A stretch of DNA of 64,000 nt from Enterobacterales bacterium (lineage in GTDB: Bacteria > Pseudomonadota > Gammaproteobacteria > Enterobacterales > Enterobacteriaceae). The notes under the pieces were generated by a model. It searched no databases. It had not been told where the DNA came from and saw only the letters and a list, made by a program, of their open reading frames with translations. The stretch lies in NCBI GenBank assembly GCA_015655145.1, contig JAATFO010000024.1:1-64000 (forward strand). The letters run 5' to 3'. The translations under genes and the position numbers were made by a program. Shown here piece by piece: positions 20,902 through 31,342 of the stretch; within the stretch, counting starts at the first letter, position 1, and each line of letters begins with the position of its first letter.

Positions 20902-21633
20902 ATGCGTATACCCCGCATTTACCATCCCCAACCATTGCAGGCAGGCAGTGAAATTATGCTCAGTGATGAGGCGGCAAACCACATTGCTCGCGTACTTCGT
21001 ATGGGCCAGGGCCAGGTATTGGAATTATTTGATGGCAGTAATCTGGTTTTTTCCGCCGAGATTCTGCAAGCCGGGAAGAAAAATGTCATTGTTAACGTGA
21101 CCGAAAGCCATGCCGATGATCGTGAATCGCCACTTCATTTGCATCTTGGTCAGGTCATGTCCCGCGGCGAGAAAATGGAATTCACCATCCAGAAATCAAT
21201 TGAGCTGGGGGTTAATGTCATTACCCCCTTGTTTTCTGAACGCTGTGGCGTAAAGCTGGAAGCAGAGCGGCTGGCGAAAAAAATCCAGCAATGGCAGAAG
21301 ATTGTGGTCTCGGCCTGCGAACAGTGCGAACGCAATCGTGTTCCGGTGGTGCGCGCAGCGATGACGCTGGAATCCTGGTGTGCTGAACAGGATGACGGGC
21401 TAAAACTCAATCTGCATCCACGCGCGCAGCACAGCATTAATTCATTACCCCGCCCGGTTGAGCGTGTTCGCTTATTGATCGGCCCCGAAGGCGGGTTGTC
21501 GTCCGATGAAATAACCATGACGGCGCGCCACGGCTTTACCGATATCTTGCTGGGGCCACGCGTGTTGCGCACGGAGACCACGGCATTAACCGCCATTACC
21601 GCCTTACAGGTACGATTCGGCGATTTAGGCTAG
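20902..21633 (+). CDS. rsmE: 16S rRNA m3U1498 methyltransferase
   Basis: SPOUT-class methyltransferase that methylates N3 of U1498 in 16S rRNA. Starting at [15 protein letters not shown] gives 243 residues, equal to E. coli. N-terminal PUA-like domain, then the deep trefoil knot with [13 protein letters not shown] (about 194-206) and [13 protein letters not shown] (about 219-231). The longer frame overlaps endA and has no support. Leads into gshB. Confidence 0.96.
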   Translation: MRIPRIYHPQPLQAGSEIMLSDEAANHIARVLRMGQGQVLELFDGSNLVFSAEILQAGKKNVIVNVTESHADDRESPLHLHLGQVMSRGEKMEFTIQKSIELGVNVITPLFSERCGVKLEAERLAKKIQQWQKIVVSACEQCERNRVPVVRAAMTLESWCAEQDDGLKLNLHPRAQHSINSLPRPVERVRLLIGPEGGLSSDEITMTARHGFTDILLGPRVLRTETTALTAITALQVRFGDLG

Positions 21634-21738
21634 CAAGCGGGGGCGATGTTAGTTCAACCCGTTGCGTTAAACCGCAACCCTGATGTTGTGAAAATCTGTA
21701 TTAAGAGGGTATCCATGTCACCCCACGAGGAGAATAAG

Positions 21739-22683
21739 ATGATCAAGCTTGGCATCGTAATGGATCCCATTACGACAATTAACATTAAAAAAGACACCAG
21801 CTTTGCCATGTTGCTGGAAGCCCAGCGTCGTGGTTATGAAATACATTATATGGAGATGGGCGATCTCTATCTGCGGGCGGGAGAAGCGCGGGCACGTACT
21901 CGCAGGCTCAGTGTGGAGCAGAACTACGACAAATGGTTTGCGTTTAATGATGAACACGATATTGCACTTGCCGATTTAAACGTCATTCTGATGCGCAAGG
22001 ACCCCCCTTTCGATACCGAATTTATTTACGCGACATATATTCTTGAGCGTGCGGAAGAGAAAGGGGCCTTGATCGTGAACAAACCCCAGAGCCTGCGCGA
22101 CTGTAACGAAAAATTGTTCACCGCCTGGTTTGCTGAACTCACGCCCGATACGCTGGTCACACGTAATGCACAGCACATCCGTACATTCTGGCAACAGCAT
22201 GGTGATATCATTCTGAAGCCACTGGATGGCATGGGCGGTTCATCAATTTTCCGTATTAAACAAGATGATCCCAATGTTGCGGTAATTATTGAAACACTGA
22301 CTAACGATGGCCGTACTTACTGCATGTCACAGAATTATATACCGGCGATCAAAGAGGGTGATAAGCGCGTGCTGGTTATTGATGGCGAACCCGTGCCATA
22401 TTGCCTGGCCCGCATCCCGCAATCGGGTGAAACCCGTGGTAATCTGGCGGCGGGCGGACGTGGCGAAGCGCGTCCATTGACCGACAGTGACTGGGAAATC
22501 GCCCGCCGCGTCGGCCCAACGCTGAAAGCAAAGGGGTTGATCTTCGTCGGCCTGGATATCATCGGTGATAAACTGACCGAGATTAACGTCACCAGCCCCA
22601 CCTGTGTACGTGAAATCGAAGCTGTTTTCCCCATCTCCATCACGGGTATGTTGATGGATGCGATTGAGAAACGCCTGCATTGA
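21739..22683 (+). CDS. gshB: glutathione synthetase
   Basis: ATP-grasp ligase joining glycine to gamma-glutamylcysteine. Starting at MIKLGIVMDPI gives 314 residues (E. coli 316), with ribosome site AGGAG nine bases before the ATG. ATP-grasp elements are ILKPLDGMGGSSIFRI (about 160) and the C-terminal TEINVTSPTC metal/substrate loop (about 280). Upstream open frame not conserved. Possibly co-transcribed with rsmE. Confidence 0.96.
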   Translation: MIKLGIVMDPITTINIKKDTSFAMLLEAQRRGYEIHYMEMGDLYLRAGEARARTRRLSVEQNYDKWFAFNDEHDIALADLNVILMRKDPPFDTEFIYATYILERAEEKGALIVNKPQSLRDCNEKLFTAWFAELTPDTLVTRNAQHIRTFWQQHGDIILKPLDGMGGSSIFRIKQDDPNVAVIIETLTNDGRTYCMSQNYIPAIKEGDKRVLVIDGEPVPYCLARIPQSGETRGNLAAGGRGEARPLTDSDWEIARRVGPTLKAKGLIFVGLDIIGDKLTEINVTSPTCVREIEAVFPISITGMLMDAIEKRLH

Positions 22684-22688
22684 CGATC

Positions 22689-22709
22689 AACGGGGTCACT
22701 GGCCCCGTT
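22689..22709 (+). terminator. hairpin after gshB
   Basis: AACGGGG-tcactgg-CCCCGTT immediately after the gshB stop, without a T-run; may be a weak or processing hairpin, since yqgE follows on the same strand. Confidence 0.4.
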
Positions 22710-22777
22710 GTTCACCCATTAACTGAACAGCCTGTATCATGCTATTCGCGTTTAACCCGTAGACAAAACGAGTGATA

Positions 22778-23341
22778 ATGAATTTACAGCACCATTTTTT
22801 AATTGCCATGCCCATGCTACAAGACCCATTCTTCAAACGCTCAGTGGTTTACATCTGCGAGCATAATGAAGATGGCGCCATGGGACTGATTGTCAATAAA
22901 CCTCTGGAAAATCTGACGGTTGACGGCATTCTCAAAAAACTAAAGATTGCGCCGACACCGCGCGATCCGGCACAAAAGCTCGATAAACCCGTGTTCTCTG
23001 GCGGCCCGCTGGCGGAAGACCGCGGCTTTATTTTACACTCTGCGCAACGAACCTATGCCTCAAGCATTCGTGTTTCTGATAACACCGTAATCACCACGTC
23101 CCGCGATGTACTGGAAGCGATGGGAACGCCGGAACAGCCGCATCATGTGCTGGTTGCACTCGGATACTGTTCCTGGGAAAAAGACCAGTTAGAAGGCGAA
23201 TTGCTGGAAAATGCCTGGCTTACCACCCCGGCCAATAGTCAGATTCTGTTCCACACCCCCATTGCCGAACGCTGGCGCGAAGCCGCCAAAAGCATTGGCG
23301 TGGATATTCATAATATTACCAATGAAGCAGGCCATGCCTGA
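22778..23341 (+). CDS. yqgE: UPF0301 protein YqgE
   Basis: UPF0301/DUF179 protein, 187 residues from [11 protein letters not shown], matching the E. coli start; a GTG six bases earlier is possible. Characteristic segments are [32 protein letters not shown] and the [16 protein letters not shown] region. Function unknown. Its stop overlaps the ruvX start by one base (TGATG), so the two are translationally coupled. Confidence 0.93.
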   Translation: MNLQHHFLIAMPMLQDPFFKRSVVYICEHNEDGAMGLIVNKPLENLTVDGILKKLKIAPTPRDPAQKLDKPVFSGGPLAEDRGFILHSAQRTYASSIRVSDNTVITTSRDVLEAMGTPEQPHHVLVALGYCSWEKDQLEGELLENAWLTTPANSQILFHTPIAERWREAAKSIGVDIHNITNEAGHA

Positions 23342-23766
23342 TGGTAAACATGACATTGCTGGCCTTCGATTTTGGTACTAAAAGTATTGGAGTTGCTGTT
23401 GGTCAGCGACTAACCGGCACCGCAAGATCACTCGAGGCGTTAAAAGCTCAGGATGGTATTCCTGACTGGAGCAAAATAGAGCTACTGCTGCAAGAGTGGC
23501 AACCGGAACGCGTAATCATTGGGCTCCCTTTGAATATGGACGGCACCGAACAACCGTTAACAGCTCGGGCGCGCAAATTCGCCAACCGTCTGCACGGCCG
23601 TTTTGGTGTACAGACTGACTTACATGACGAACGGCTTAGTACCGTGGAAGCACGTGCCGACCTCTTTGCCCATGGTGGTTTCAAAGCACTAACCAAAGGA
23701 CGGGTGGATTCGCTGTCCGCTGTTATCATTCTTGAAAGCTGGTTTGAAAATAATCCCGCCATCTAG
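23341..23766 (+). CDS. ruvX: RuvX/YqgF putative RNase, rRNA processing
   Basis: RNase H-fold protein of 141 residues linked to pre-16S rRNA 5' end processing in E. coli. Acidic active-site motifs are [11 protein letters not shown] (about 10-20), the Glu-containing DERLSTVEA (about 100) and the final [12 protein letters not shown]. Start at 23341 (one-base overlap with yqgE) or nine bases later at MTLLAFDFG, which matches the E. coli N-terminus better. Confidence 0.94.
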   Translation: MVNMTLLAFDFGTKSIGVAVGQRLTGTARSLEALKAQDGIPDWSKIELLLQEWQPERVIIGLPLNMDGTEQPLTARARKFANRLHGRFGVQTDLHDERLSTVEARADLFAHGGFKALTKGRVDSLSAVIILESWFENNPAI

Positions 23767-23811
23767 CAATACGCCGACATCAACTGTCAGGTATCCGTAC
23801 CGCCTGGCGGC

Positions 23812-24810
23812 TCAGCATGCCACAAGTCCGGCCTTTTCTCGTTCAGATAAACTCTGCTCGAAGGTTTGCATTCCTGACTGCATACCGGTCTGTAATAATC
23901 CGGGGAGTTGATGGGTTTTACCTTCACGAATTAAATTTGCCACCGCTGGCGTGCTCACCAGCACTTCAAACAGTGCGACCCGCCCCCCCTCTTTCGCCGC
24001 CACCAGTCGCTGAGCAATAACAGCTTTCAGGCTACTCGCCAGTTGGCTGCGAACCAGATTTTTCTCTTCCGCTGGAAATACATCCACCAGCCGATCAACT
24101 GCCTGCGTGGCGCTGCGAGTGTGCAATGTCGCCATCACCAGATGCCCGGTTTCCGCCGCCGTCAATGCTAAACGAATAGTTTCGCCATCACGTAACTCGC
24201 CCAGTAAGATCACATCGGGATCTTCGCGCAGCGCCGCCCGCAAGCCGTCACTGAAAGAACGACAATGTTGCCCGATCTCCCGTTGTTGAATCAAAGATTG
24301 TTGGCTGCAGTGCATAAATTCGATCGGATCTTCAAGGGTCAGAATATGCAGATCACGCTGCCGATTTAACGCATCAATCATCGAGGCCAGAGTGGTTGAT
24401 TTACCGCTTCCCGTAGCGCCGGTGACCAGAATCAAGCCATCTGACTGCTGTAACAACCCAGGAACGACCGCCGGCATGTGCAATGTCTCCAGCGCCGGGC
24501 AGTGACTGGCTATCAACCGTAATGCCAGCGACAACCCGTATTTTTGTCGGAAAAGGTTAGCGCGCAAACGCGTGCCATCGCGGATCGTCAGCGCAAAATC
24601 GGCATGTCCGGTCATATCCAGACTGACTTGTTGGGCGGGTTCCAGCCAGCCATGCACCATGGCTTCCAGTGCGGTGCTTTCCAGCGGTTGATAACCCGGA
24701 ATCGTCGTTAATCGCCCTTCACACCGCCATCGTGGCAAATGTCCGCTGCAAAGGTGCAGATCGGCCGCATTATGCTTTACACTAAGGGCCACGATTTCTT
24801 CTATATCCAT
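23812..24810 (-). CDS. PilT-family ATPase YggR
   Basis: Type IV pilus retraction-type ATPase, 332 residues. Walker A GATGSGKST (about 130-138), Asp box LEDPIEF, Walker B DVILLGELRD (about 200) and His box TLHTRSATQAVDR are all present, so it should be catalytically competent. The tail has two MQSGMQ-like steps (TGMQSGMQTFEQSL). It is not next to pilus structural genes here; E. coli also has this orphan gene (yggR) at the same place. Divergent from yggS by only 15 bases. Confidence 0.92.
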   Translation of the reverse strand: MDIEEIVALSVKHNAADLHLCSGHLPRWRCEGRLTTIPGYQPLESTALEAMVHGWLEPAQQVSLDMTGHADFALTIRDGTRLRANLFRQKYGLSLALRLIASHCPALETLHMPAVVPGLLQQSDGLILVTGATGSGKSTTLASMIDALNRQRDLHILTLEDPIEFMHCSQQSLIQQREIGQHCRSFSDGLRAALREDPDVILLGELRDGETIRLALTAAETGHLVMATLHTRSATQAVDRLVDVFPAEEKNLVRSQLASSLKAVIAQRLVAAKEGGRVALFEVLVSTPAVANLIREGKTHQLPGLLQTGMQSGMQTFEQSLSEREKAGLVAC

Positions 24811-24825
24811 ACGATTCTCCTGACT

Positions 24826-25533
24826 ATGACTTCAATTGAACATAACCTACAAGAAGTTCGCCAACGAATCTCTGCGGCGGCAGAACATTGCGGCCGCAAT
24901 CCACAGGAAATTACCTTGATTGCAGTGAGTAAAACAAAACCTGTGAGCGCTATCGAAGAAGCGATCGCCGCCGGGCAAACTGCATTCGGTGAGAACTACG
25001 TGCAGGAAGGTGTAGAGAAGATTCAGGCACTGGCCCGGTATTCACAGATCGAATGGCACTTTATTGGCCCGTTGCAATCCAATAAAAGTCGACAAGTCGC
25101 GGAACATTTCGCCTGGTGTCATACCGTTGATCGCCTGCGTATTGCGCTGCGCCTCAGTGAACAGCGCCCGGTGCATTTACCGCCGCTTAACGTCCTGATT
25201 CAGATAAACATCAGTGATGAGAAAAGTAAATCGGGCATTATGCTGGATGCATTGTCAGAGTTGGCAAACGCCATTGCGACACTGCCCAACCTGAGATTGC
25301 GTGGTTTGATGGCGATTCCGGCACCAGAAAGCGACTACTCGCGCCAATGCGCTGTTTATCAGAAAATGGCGGATGCCCTGGCTGAACTGAAACACCAATA
25401 CCCCGACGTCGATACCCTTTCTCTGGGAATGAGCGATGACATGACCGCCGCCATTGCGGCTGGCAGCACCATGGTACGTATCGGCACCGCCATTTTTGGC
25501 GCGCGGAACACCACCACATACACACAACAATAA
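24826..25533 (+). CDS. yggS: PLP homeostasis protein YggS
   Basis: PLP-binding fold-type III protein (PLPBP family) that buffers vitamin B6; no catalytic reaction known. It has 235 residues from MTSIEHNLQEVRQRI. PLP lysine in LIAVSKTKP (about 36), GENYVQEG, HFIGPLQSNKSR, and the C-terminal phosphate-binding SLGMSDDMTAAIAAGSTMVRIG. The frame extends upstream across the yggR start without support. Followed by yggT 12 bp later. Confidence 0.96.
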   Translation: MTSIEHNLQEVRQRISAAAEHCGRNPQEITLIAVSKTKPVSAIEEAIAAGQTAFGENYVQEGVEKIQALARYSQIEWHFIGPLQSNKSRQVAEHFAWCHTVDRLRIALRLSEQRPVHLPPLNVLIQINISDEKSKSGIMLDALSELANAIATLPNLRLRGLMAIPAPESDYSRQCAVYQKMADALAELKHQYPDVDTLSLGMSDDMTAAIAAGSTMVRIGTAIFGARNTTTYTQQ

Positions 25534-25545
25534 CTGAGGAACCTC

Positions 25546-26100
25546 ATGCTGACGTTGACTTTTTTGGTCAAAACCCTGATCGATCTCTACGTAATGGTGC
25601 TATTACTGCGTATCTGGATGCAATGGTCACGCTGTGACTTCTACAATCCTTTGTCGCAGTTTATTGTCAAAATCACCCAATTTGTGGTGAAACCATTACG
25701 CCGGGTCATCCCGGCCATTGGGCCGATTGATACGGCCTCGTTGCTGTTGGCCTTTGTATTGACCACGCTGAAATATCCAATTTTGTTGTTAATTCAGGTC
25801 AGTACGCTGTCCCTGGATCCAATGAATCTGCTGGTAGGTCTGCTGGCATTGCTGAAATCCGCAGGTTCTCTTGTGTTCTGGGTCATCATTATTCGTTCGC
25901 TCATGAGTTGGATCAGCCAGGGACGTGGCCCGGTGGATTATGTATTGATCCAACTGACCGAGCCATTAATGGCGCCAATACGCCGCATCATTCCGGCCAT
26001 GGGCGGCATTGATTTCTCCGCCATGGTGGTGATTTTGATCCTTTATGTGTTGAATTACCTCGGTATGGACCTGTTTCCTGGCCTCTGGTACTTGCTGTAA
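25546..26100 (+). CDS. yggT: YggT-family integral membrane protein
   Basis: 184-residue inner-membrane protein with two YGGT repeats, each containing paired hydrophobic segments and a [13 protein letters not shown] or [13 protein letters not shown] motif (near residues 50 and 143). In E. coli it is linked to osmotic tolerance and ion handling, on limited evidence. In E. coli yggU follows and is translated with it; here the next gene is rdgB, 25 bp away, and yggU is absent. Confidence 0.94.
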   Translation: MLTLTFLVKTLIDLYVMVLLLRIWMQWSRCDFYNPLSQFIVKITQFVVKPLRRVIPAIGPIDTASLLLAFVLTTLKYPILLLIQVSTLSLDPMNLLVGLLALLKSAGSLVFWVIIIRSLMSWISQGRGPVDYVLIQLTEPLMAPIRRIIPAMGGIDFSAMVVILILYVLNYLGMDLFPGLWYLL

Positions 26101-26125
26101 TCCTTTGAAAAATTCAGGAACTGTT

Positions 26126-26719
26126 ATGCAAAAAGTGGTACTTGCCACCAGCAATCCCGGGAAAGTCCGCGAGCTGGCCGATTTGCTGGCGGACTTTGGT
26201 CTCGATATCGTGGCTCAAACCGAGCTTGGCGTAGCGTCGGTGGAAGAAACCGGACTCACTTTTATCGAAAACGCCATCCTCAAAGCGCGCCATGCTGCTC
26301 AAACTACCGGCTTGCCGGCGATTGCCGATGATTCCGGGCTGGCGGTGCGTGCCCTGCATGGCGCTCCCGGAATTTACTCGGCCCGCTACGCGGGTATTGA
26401 GGCCAGTGACCAGCATAATCTGGAAAAGTTACTTCATGCGCTGGAAGATGTACCGGACGATCAGCGTCAGGCGCAATTCCACTGTGTCCTGGTGTATCTG
26501 CGCCATGCCGCTGATCCGACACCTTGGGTGTTTCACGGTCGTTGGGACGGCGAGATCACCCGTGTTGCCTCCGGTGCCGGGGGATTTGGCTATGATCCGA
26601 TATTCTACGTTCCCGCGCTGGGTAAAACAGCGGCAGAGCTGAGCAAAGAGGAAAAACAGGCGTTTTCCCATCGCGGAAAAGCATTAACTCTGCTGCTGGA
26701 AGCCATGCGTAATGGCTAA
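26126..26719 (+). CDS. rdgB: dITP/XTP pyrophosphatase RdgB
   Basis: House-cleaning NTPase removing dITP, dXTP and ITP. It has 197 residues from [13 protein letters not shown], the same length as E. coli; seven upstream codons are open but not conserved. Motifs: SNPGKVREL (8-16), [22 protein letters not shown] (about 69) and GGFGYDPIF. The stop overlaps the hemW start by eight bases, indicating coupling. Confidence 0.96.
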   Translation: MQKVVLATSNPGKVRELADLLADFGLDIVAQTELGVASVEETGLTFIENAILKARHAAQTTGLPAIADDSGLAVRALHGAPGIYSARYAGIEASDQHNLEKLLHALEDVPDDQRQAQFHCVLVYLRHAADPTPWVFHGRWDGEITRVASGAGGFGYDPIFYVPALGKTAAELSKEEKQAFSHRGKALTLLLEAMRNG

Positions 26720-27848
26720 TCTGCCGCCGTTGAGCCTTTATATTCATATTCCATGGTGTATACAGAAGTGCCCTTATTGTGATTTCAACTCACATGCGTT
26801 GAAAGGCGAGGTGCCGCATGAAGAATATGTGCAACACCTGCTGGCCGATCTGGAAAAAGATTTACCACTCACCAGCGGCCGTGAGGTGAGCACGCTGTTT
26901 ATTGGTGGCGGGACGCCAAGCCTGCTTAGCAGTGAGGCCATGGCTCATTTGCTGGATGGTGTACGAGCGCGCCTGCCATTGTCACCCACCGCGGAGATAA
27001 CCATGGAAGCAAATCCTGGCGCGGTGGAAGCAGAGCGTTTTAGTGGTTATCAGCGGGCGGGAATCAATCGCATTTCTATCGGCGTACAAAGCTTCAGCCC
27101 ACAGAAACTGGCACGACTGGGGCGCATTCATGATGATGAAGAGGCAAAACGCGCAGCCATGCTGGCGACGGAGTTACACTTACGCAGCTTTAATCTTGAT
27201 CTAATGCATGGTCTGCCGGATCAGTCGCTGGACGAGGCGCTGGACGATTTACGTCAGGCCATCGCACTCGATCCACCCCATCTGTCATGGTATCAACTGA
27301 CTATCGAACCGAACACGTTGTTCGCTTCACGCCCGCCACGTTTGCCTGATGATGATGCCCTGTGGGATATTTTTGAACAAGGTCACCAGTTGTTGTCCTC
27401 GGCAGGCTACCAACGCTATGAAACCTCAGCCTATGCGAAACCAGGTTATCGCTGCCAACATAATTTGAACTACTGGCGTTTTGGCGATTATCTGGGCATC
27501 GGCTGCGGGGCCCACGGTAAGTTAACACAGCATGACGGGCGCATCATTCGTACAGTAAAAACACGCCATCCGCGTGGATTCATGAGCGGAAACTACCTTG
27601 ATAAACAATATGATGTTATCGATGCCGATAAGCCATTTGAGTTTTTTATGAACCGTTTGCGTTTGCTGGAAGCCGCACCACGCGAGGAGTTCAACCGCTA
27701 TACCGGGCTTAGCGAAGCCGTGATCCGCCCACAGATTGACGACGCGCTAAAACAAGGTTACCTCAGCGAAACGCCCACCCACTGGCAAACGACAGAAAAA
27801 GGCACCCTGTTTCTGAATTCATTACTGGAACTGTTTTTAGCTGAGTAA
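26712..27848 (+). CDS. hemW: radical SAM heme chaperone HemW
   Basis: Radical SAM protein related to HemN but lacking coproporphyrinogen oxidase activity in studied members; thought to insert heme into respiratory enzymes. It has 378 residues. The 4Fe-4S cluster cysteines are C16-x3-C20-x2-C23 ([12 protein letters not shown]), followed by [18 protein letters not shown], and GIGCGAHGK near residue 260. C-terminal HemN-type domain present. Last gene of the yggS-yggT-rdgB-hemW run, convergent with yggN. Confidence 0.95.
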   Translation: MANLPPLSLYIHIPWCIQKCPYCDFNSHALKGEVPHEEYVQHLLADLEKDLPLTSGREVSTLFIGGGTPSLLSSEAMAHLLDGVRARLPLSPTAEITMEANPGAVEAERFSGYQRAGINRISIGVQSFSPQKLARLGRIHDDEEAKRAAMLATELHLRSFNLDLMHGLPDQSLDEALDDLRQAIALDPPHLSWYQLTIEPNTLFASRPPRLPDDDALWDIFEQGHQLLSSAGYQRYETSAYAKPGYRCQHNLNYWRFGDYLGIGCGAHGKLTQHDGRIIRTVKTRHPRGFMSGNYLDKQYDVIDADKPFEFFMNRLRLLEAAPREEFNRYTGLSEAVIRPQIDDALKQGYLSETPTHWQTTEKGTLFLNSLLELFLAE

Positions 27849-27871
27849 TCAGGCTATTGGTTACCGATCAA

Positions 27872-27889
27872 GGCGACGCAAGCGTCGCC
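27872..27889. terminator. bidirectional hairpin between hemW and yggN
   Basis: GGCGACGC-aa-GCGTCGCC, an eight-bp GC-rich inverted repeat in the convergent gap; no T-runs flank it. Confidence 0.5.
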
Positions 27890-27915
27890 CTGGCGGATCT
27901 TATGAAAGTGATCGA

Positions 27916-28629
27916 CTATGGCAACGCCGCCAGCAATCCCTGACGCTGTTCTTCCAGTGAGGTCACTCGCTGGCAAACCTCTTTACCGAAGCGCTGGAAA
28001 TCGTGTTCCTGATTGCTCCATTCGCTCTGAAGCGATTGCTGTAAGCCGCCGAGATTGCCCATAATCGCCTGTAACGGATTATCGCTATTACCACTCACAT
28101 TGCTGCCCATCTCATTCAGGCTATCCTGAACCACCCCACCAAGGCTATTTTGCACCAGGCGTTCACCCTCCTGACGCACTGCATCAATGGCCTTATAATG
28201 GAATGTCAGGCCATCACTGCGATGTTCAATAATACGGTTCATCTGTTGTTTAAGCTGCTGATTCAATGTGGTAAGACGATTGCGTACCCGGCTGTTCGCA
28301 CCCAGCTTTTGCACAATCACCTTATCGAGCGCCTGACGCCCGGTTTCCAGCCGTTGTGACGCACCTTGATCAATCCAGGGTAAATCACGCCGCAGCGCGT
28401 TTTGATAATCAATCGCTTGCTGACGCGTCGCGCTGTCAACCTGCCGCTGTTTACCGTTGTATTTCACCTCACCCTGTGGAGAAATAATCAGATCACCGTT
28501 GGTACCTACCACCTGCACCGTTTGTGGCGCAATCACCACATCGTCCTGTGGTTTCACATTGCATTCATAGGCTGCCTGTACCTGGGTTGCAGCCAGTATT
28601 AACACTGCAGCCAGTGTTTTACGCATCAT
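27916..28629 (-). CDS. yggN: DUF2884 family protein YggN
   Basis: Exported protein of 237 residues with a cleavable signal peptide (RKTLAAVLILAATQVQA) and a mature start near AYECNVKPQDD. The family (DUF2884) has no established function; the central part is glutamine-rich and probably helical, with VQNSLGGVVQDSLNEMG. Two Cys, one near each end (ECNV and VCQRV), could form a disulfide. In E. coli it also lies near yggL and trmB. The ATG could be 28629 or 28626 (MM); no way to choose. Confidence 0.9.
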   Translation of the reverse strand: MMRKTLAAVLILAATQVQAAYECNVKPQDDVVIAPQTVQVVGTNGDLIISPQGEVKYNGKQRQVDSATRQQAIDYQNALRRDLPWIDQGASQRLETGRQALDKVIVQKLGANSRVRNRLTTLNQQLKQQMNRIIEHRSDGLTFHYKAIDAVRQEGERLVQNSLGGVVQDSLNEMGSNVSGNSDNPLQAIMGNLGGLQQSLQSEWSNQEHDFQRFGKEVCQRVTSLEEQRQGLLAALP

Positions 28630-28736
28630 GGCATCTCCTGGAAAAGTTCGAACATCCTGTGACGACCGGGATAATACCGGTAGCGCCGCGACGGCGATAC
28701 ATTGCCGACATCAGACATACCCGTGCCTGTTGCTGC

Positions 28737-29063
28737 TTAGTCCCACCAAACGTCGAAGAGTTCAGTCACTGCGACGGGGTGAAGCTGTCGATCTTCCAGC
28801 CATTTGCGTACCTGCTCACGGTGTTCATCTGTACATTTACCGTTTTGTTGCAGGCAAACCAACCCTTCCCATTGCAGATAACCGCTGCCATCAAATGCCA
28901 GCCCATTAGGCTCGATCACCTCATTGATCAACGCATCTACGGTCGCGTCGATCTGCTGTTCCCCGGTCCCCTGAGGGAAGTTCCAGCTAATGGAAAAGCC
29001 CAATTCCTGAAATTCATCAATATGCATTTTTTTACGAAGACGACGACTGCGTTGTGTTGCCAT
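28737..29063 (-). CDS. yggL: DUF469 protein YggL
   Basis: 108-residue cytoplasmic protein, nearly collinear with E. coli YggL (RSRRLRKKMHIDEFQELGF at the start and SELFDVWWD-like end). Associated with the 50S ribosomal subunit in proteome studies; molecular role not defined. Basic N-terminus followed by an acidic body. Separated from trmB by three bases, so co-translated. Confidence 0.94.
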   Translation of the reverse strand: MATQRSRRLRKKMHIDEFQELGFSISWNFPQGTGEQQIDATVDALINEVIEPNGLAFDGSGYLQWEGLVCLQQNGKCTDEHREQVRKWLEDRQLHPVAVTELFDVWWD

Positions 29064-29066
29064 AGC

Positions 29067-29786
29067 TTATTTCACCCTCTCAAACATCAGATCCCAAACC
29101 CCGTGGCCCAAACGCTGGCCGCGTTGTTCAAATTTGGTTACCGGGCGCGATGCCGGACGCGCCACATAATCAACGCCAGGTGACAAATTTTTGTAACCGT
29201 CCACGCTGTTCATCACCGTCAGCATGTGTTCCGCATACGCTTCCCAGTCAGTTGCCATATGGAATACACCGCCCGGCTTCAGTTTACGCTGAACCAGCTC
29301 AACGAATGGCACCTGTACGATACGGCGCTTATTATGCCGTGCTTTATGCCACGGATCGGGGAAAAATAGCTGTACCATTGACAGCGTATTATCCGGGATC
29401 ATATTTTCCAGCACTTCGAGCGCGTCATGGCGCATCACGCGCAGGTTTTCCACTCCGACTTCATTGGCCGTGCTCAGGCACGCGCCCACCCCTGGCGCAT
29501 GCACTTCAATCCCAAGGAAGTTTTTCTGTGGATTAAGGCTTGCCATGGTCACCAGCGAGGCGCCCATACCAAAACCGATCTCCAGCACCACGGGCATATC
29601 ACGGCCGAACAACGTCACCAGATCAAGCGGCGCGGATTGATATTCCACCCCCAGCACCGACCAGTATGACGCCAGCGCGACTTCCTGGCCTTTGGTCAAC
29701 CGCCCCTGACGGCGGACAAAACTGCGGATACGCCGCAACGGACGGCCATCTTCATCAAATTTCGGGGTGATGACGTCATTTATCAT
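29067..29786 (-). CDS. trmB: tRNA (guanine-46-N7) methyltransferase
   Basis: Methylates N7 of G46 in the tRNA variable loop. Starting at [15 protein letters not shown] gives 239 residues, identical in length to E. coli TrmB; the open frame extends 80 codons upstream through the mutY promoter and is not real there. SAM-binding [10 protein letters not shown] (about 69-78) and the catalytic [15 protein letters not shown] (about 140-154) are intact. Divergent from mutY. Confidence 0.96.
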   Translation of the reverse strand: MINDVITPKFDEDGRPLRRIRSFVRRQGRLTKGQEVALASYWSVLGVEYQSAPLDLVTLFGRDMPVVLEIGFGMGASLVTMASLNPQKNFLGIEVHAPGVGACLSTANEVGVENLRVMRHDALEVLENMIPDNTLSMVQLFFPDPWHKARHNKRRIVQVPFVELVQRKLKPGGVFHMATDWEAYAEHMLTVMNSVDGYKNLSPGVDYVARPASRPVTKFEQRGQRLGHGVWDLMFERVK

Positions 29787-29938
29787 ATCTCTGCCTGTGT
29801 ACATGTTCAGGAAACGGGCATTATGCAAAGTTATGGCCGGGAAGCAAGCCTTTGCAAAGTTCCGGTTTACACCATTACGCGACTGTGCTGGAATTCCTGC
29901 CTGAGTGTAGAGCAATAACGGAAAATTTCCTTCAAATG

Positions 29939-31021
29939 ATGCAAGCGCAACCGTTCGCGCAACACGTGCTGGACTGGTATCACGGCTTCGGGCGCAAAAC
30001 CTTGCCCTGGCAGCAACAGAAAACACCTTACACCGTCTGGTTGTCTGAAGTGATGCTGCAACAGACCCAGGTGGCGACTGTTATCCCTTATTTTCGGCGC
30101 TTTATGGCCCGGTTTCCCACGGTAAAGGAGTTAGCCGCCGCTCCGCTGGATGAGGTCCTTCATTTGTGGACCGGGCTTGGTTACTATGCACGGGCGCGTA
30201 ACTTGCATCAGGCCGCCAAAACGGTGATGGAAAAACATCACGGTGAATTTCCGCAAAACTTCACTGATGTCGCCGCCCTGCCCGGAGTTGGCCGCTCGAC
30301 CGCCGGGGCGATTCTGTCACTCGCTCTCGGTCAGCATTTCCCGATTCTTGACGGCAATGTCAAACGCGTGCTGGCGCGCTGCTATGCTGTTGCCGGCTGG
30401 CCAGGGAAAAAGGATGTTGAAAATCGCTTATGGCAGATCAGTACTGAGGTGACGCCCGCTGTGGGCATCAGTCAATTTAACCAGGCGATGATGGATTTAG
30501 GCGCACTGGTCTGCACGCGGACAAAACCCAAATGTGGCATTTGTCCGCTCAGTAATGAGTGTATCGCCAGCGCCAATGGCAGTTGGGCAAATTATCCGGG
30601 CAAGAAACCCAAACAGGCCTTACCAGTACGTACCGCCTGGTTCTTACTGGCGCAACGCGGCAGTAAAATCTGGCTGGAACAGCGTCCGCCAGTGGGGTTA
30701 TGGGGCGGATTGTTCTGTTTTCCGCAGTTCACGACGGAAGAGATGTTGCACGAATGGCTACGAACTCGCGCGCTTAGCAGCAAGCGATTACAACAAATGA
30801 CCGCATTTCGTCATACATTTAGCCATTTTCATTTGGATATTGTGCCAGTATGGCTGGAATTATCTGCAGCCAGCGCGGCGATGGATGATGGCGCTGGTCT
30901 CTGGTATAACTTAGCGCAGCCACCCGCTGTGGGGCTGGCCGCTCCGGTTGAGCGTCTGCTGCATGAATTACGGCCCCCCCGGCAAATGACGTTGCCCCCT
31001 ATGACTGAAGAGGAAGAGTAA
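29939..31021 (+). CDS. mutY: adenine DNA glycosylase MutY
   Basis: Removes adenine mispaired with 8-oxoguanine. It has 360 residues from [13 protein letters not shown]. Catalytic Glu37 (WLSEVML) and Asp138 (LDGN) are in place, the helix-hairpin-helix is [11 protein letters not shown] (114-124), and the 4Fe-4S ligands are C192, C199, C202 and C208. The C-terminal NUDT1-like domain recognising 8-oxoG includes [14 protein letters not shown] second ATG three bases upstream is possible. The stop overlaps yggX by one base. Confidence 0.97.
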   Translation: MQAQPFAQHVLDWYHGFGRKTLPWQQQKTPYTVWLSEVMLQQTQVATVIPYFRRFMARFPTVKELAAAPLDEVLHLWTGLGYYARARNLHQAAKTVMEKHHGEFPQNFTDVAALPGVGRSTAGAILSLALGQHFPILDGNVKRVLARCYAVAGWPGKKDVENRLWQISTEVTPAVGISQFNQAMMDLGALVCTRTKPKCGICPLSNECIASANGSWANYPGKKPKQALPVRTAWFLLAQRGSKIWLEQRPPVGLWGGLFCFPQFTTEEMLHEWLRTRALSSKRLQQMTAFRHTFSHFHLDIVPVWLELSAASAAMDDGAGLWYNLAQPPAVGLAAPVERLLHELRPPRQMTLPPMTEEEE

Positions 31022-31293
31022 TGAGTCGTATGATTTTTTGTACCTTTCTGCAACGTGATGCTGAAGGCCAGGACTTTCAGTTATACCCGGGCGAACTGGG
31101 TAAACGTATCTACAATGACATATCTAAAGAAGCCTGGTCGCAGTGGATGACGAAACAAACCATGTTGATTAATGAGAAAAAACTCAACATGATGAATCCT
31201 GGAGACCGTAAACAGCTTGAGCAAGAAATGGTGAACTTCCTTTTCGACGGTCAGGATGTGCATATTGCCGGCTATACCCCACCAGAAAAATAA
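31021..31293 (+). CDS. yggX: Fe(2+)-trafficking protein YggX
   Basis: 90-residue protein, part of the SoxRS-controlled defence of iron-sulfur clusters in E. coli and Salmonella. Almost invariant start [30 protein letters not shown] with the conserved Cys7. Translationally coupled to mutY, which itself carries a 4Fe-4S cluster, and followed by mltC 49 bp later. Confidence 0.97.
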   Translation: MSRMIFCTFLQRDAEGQDFQLYPGELGKRIYNDISKEAWSQWMTKQTMLINEKKLNMMNPGDRKQLEQEMVNFLFDGQDVHIAGYTPPEK

Positions 31294-31342
31294 CGCTTTA
31301 GGTCTCTTTCGAGACCCCATTTTGGGTTAAGCACAGATCACG

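Noticed and set aside
28524-29183. Long plus-strand open frame (219 codons) opposite yggN, yggL and trmB
   Set aside because: Antisense to three well-conserved genes, no family features, and crosses their boundaries.
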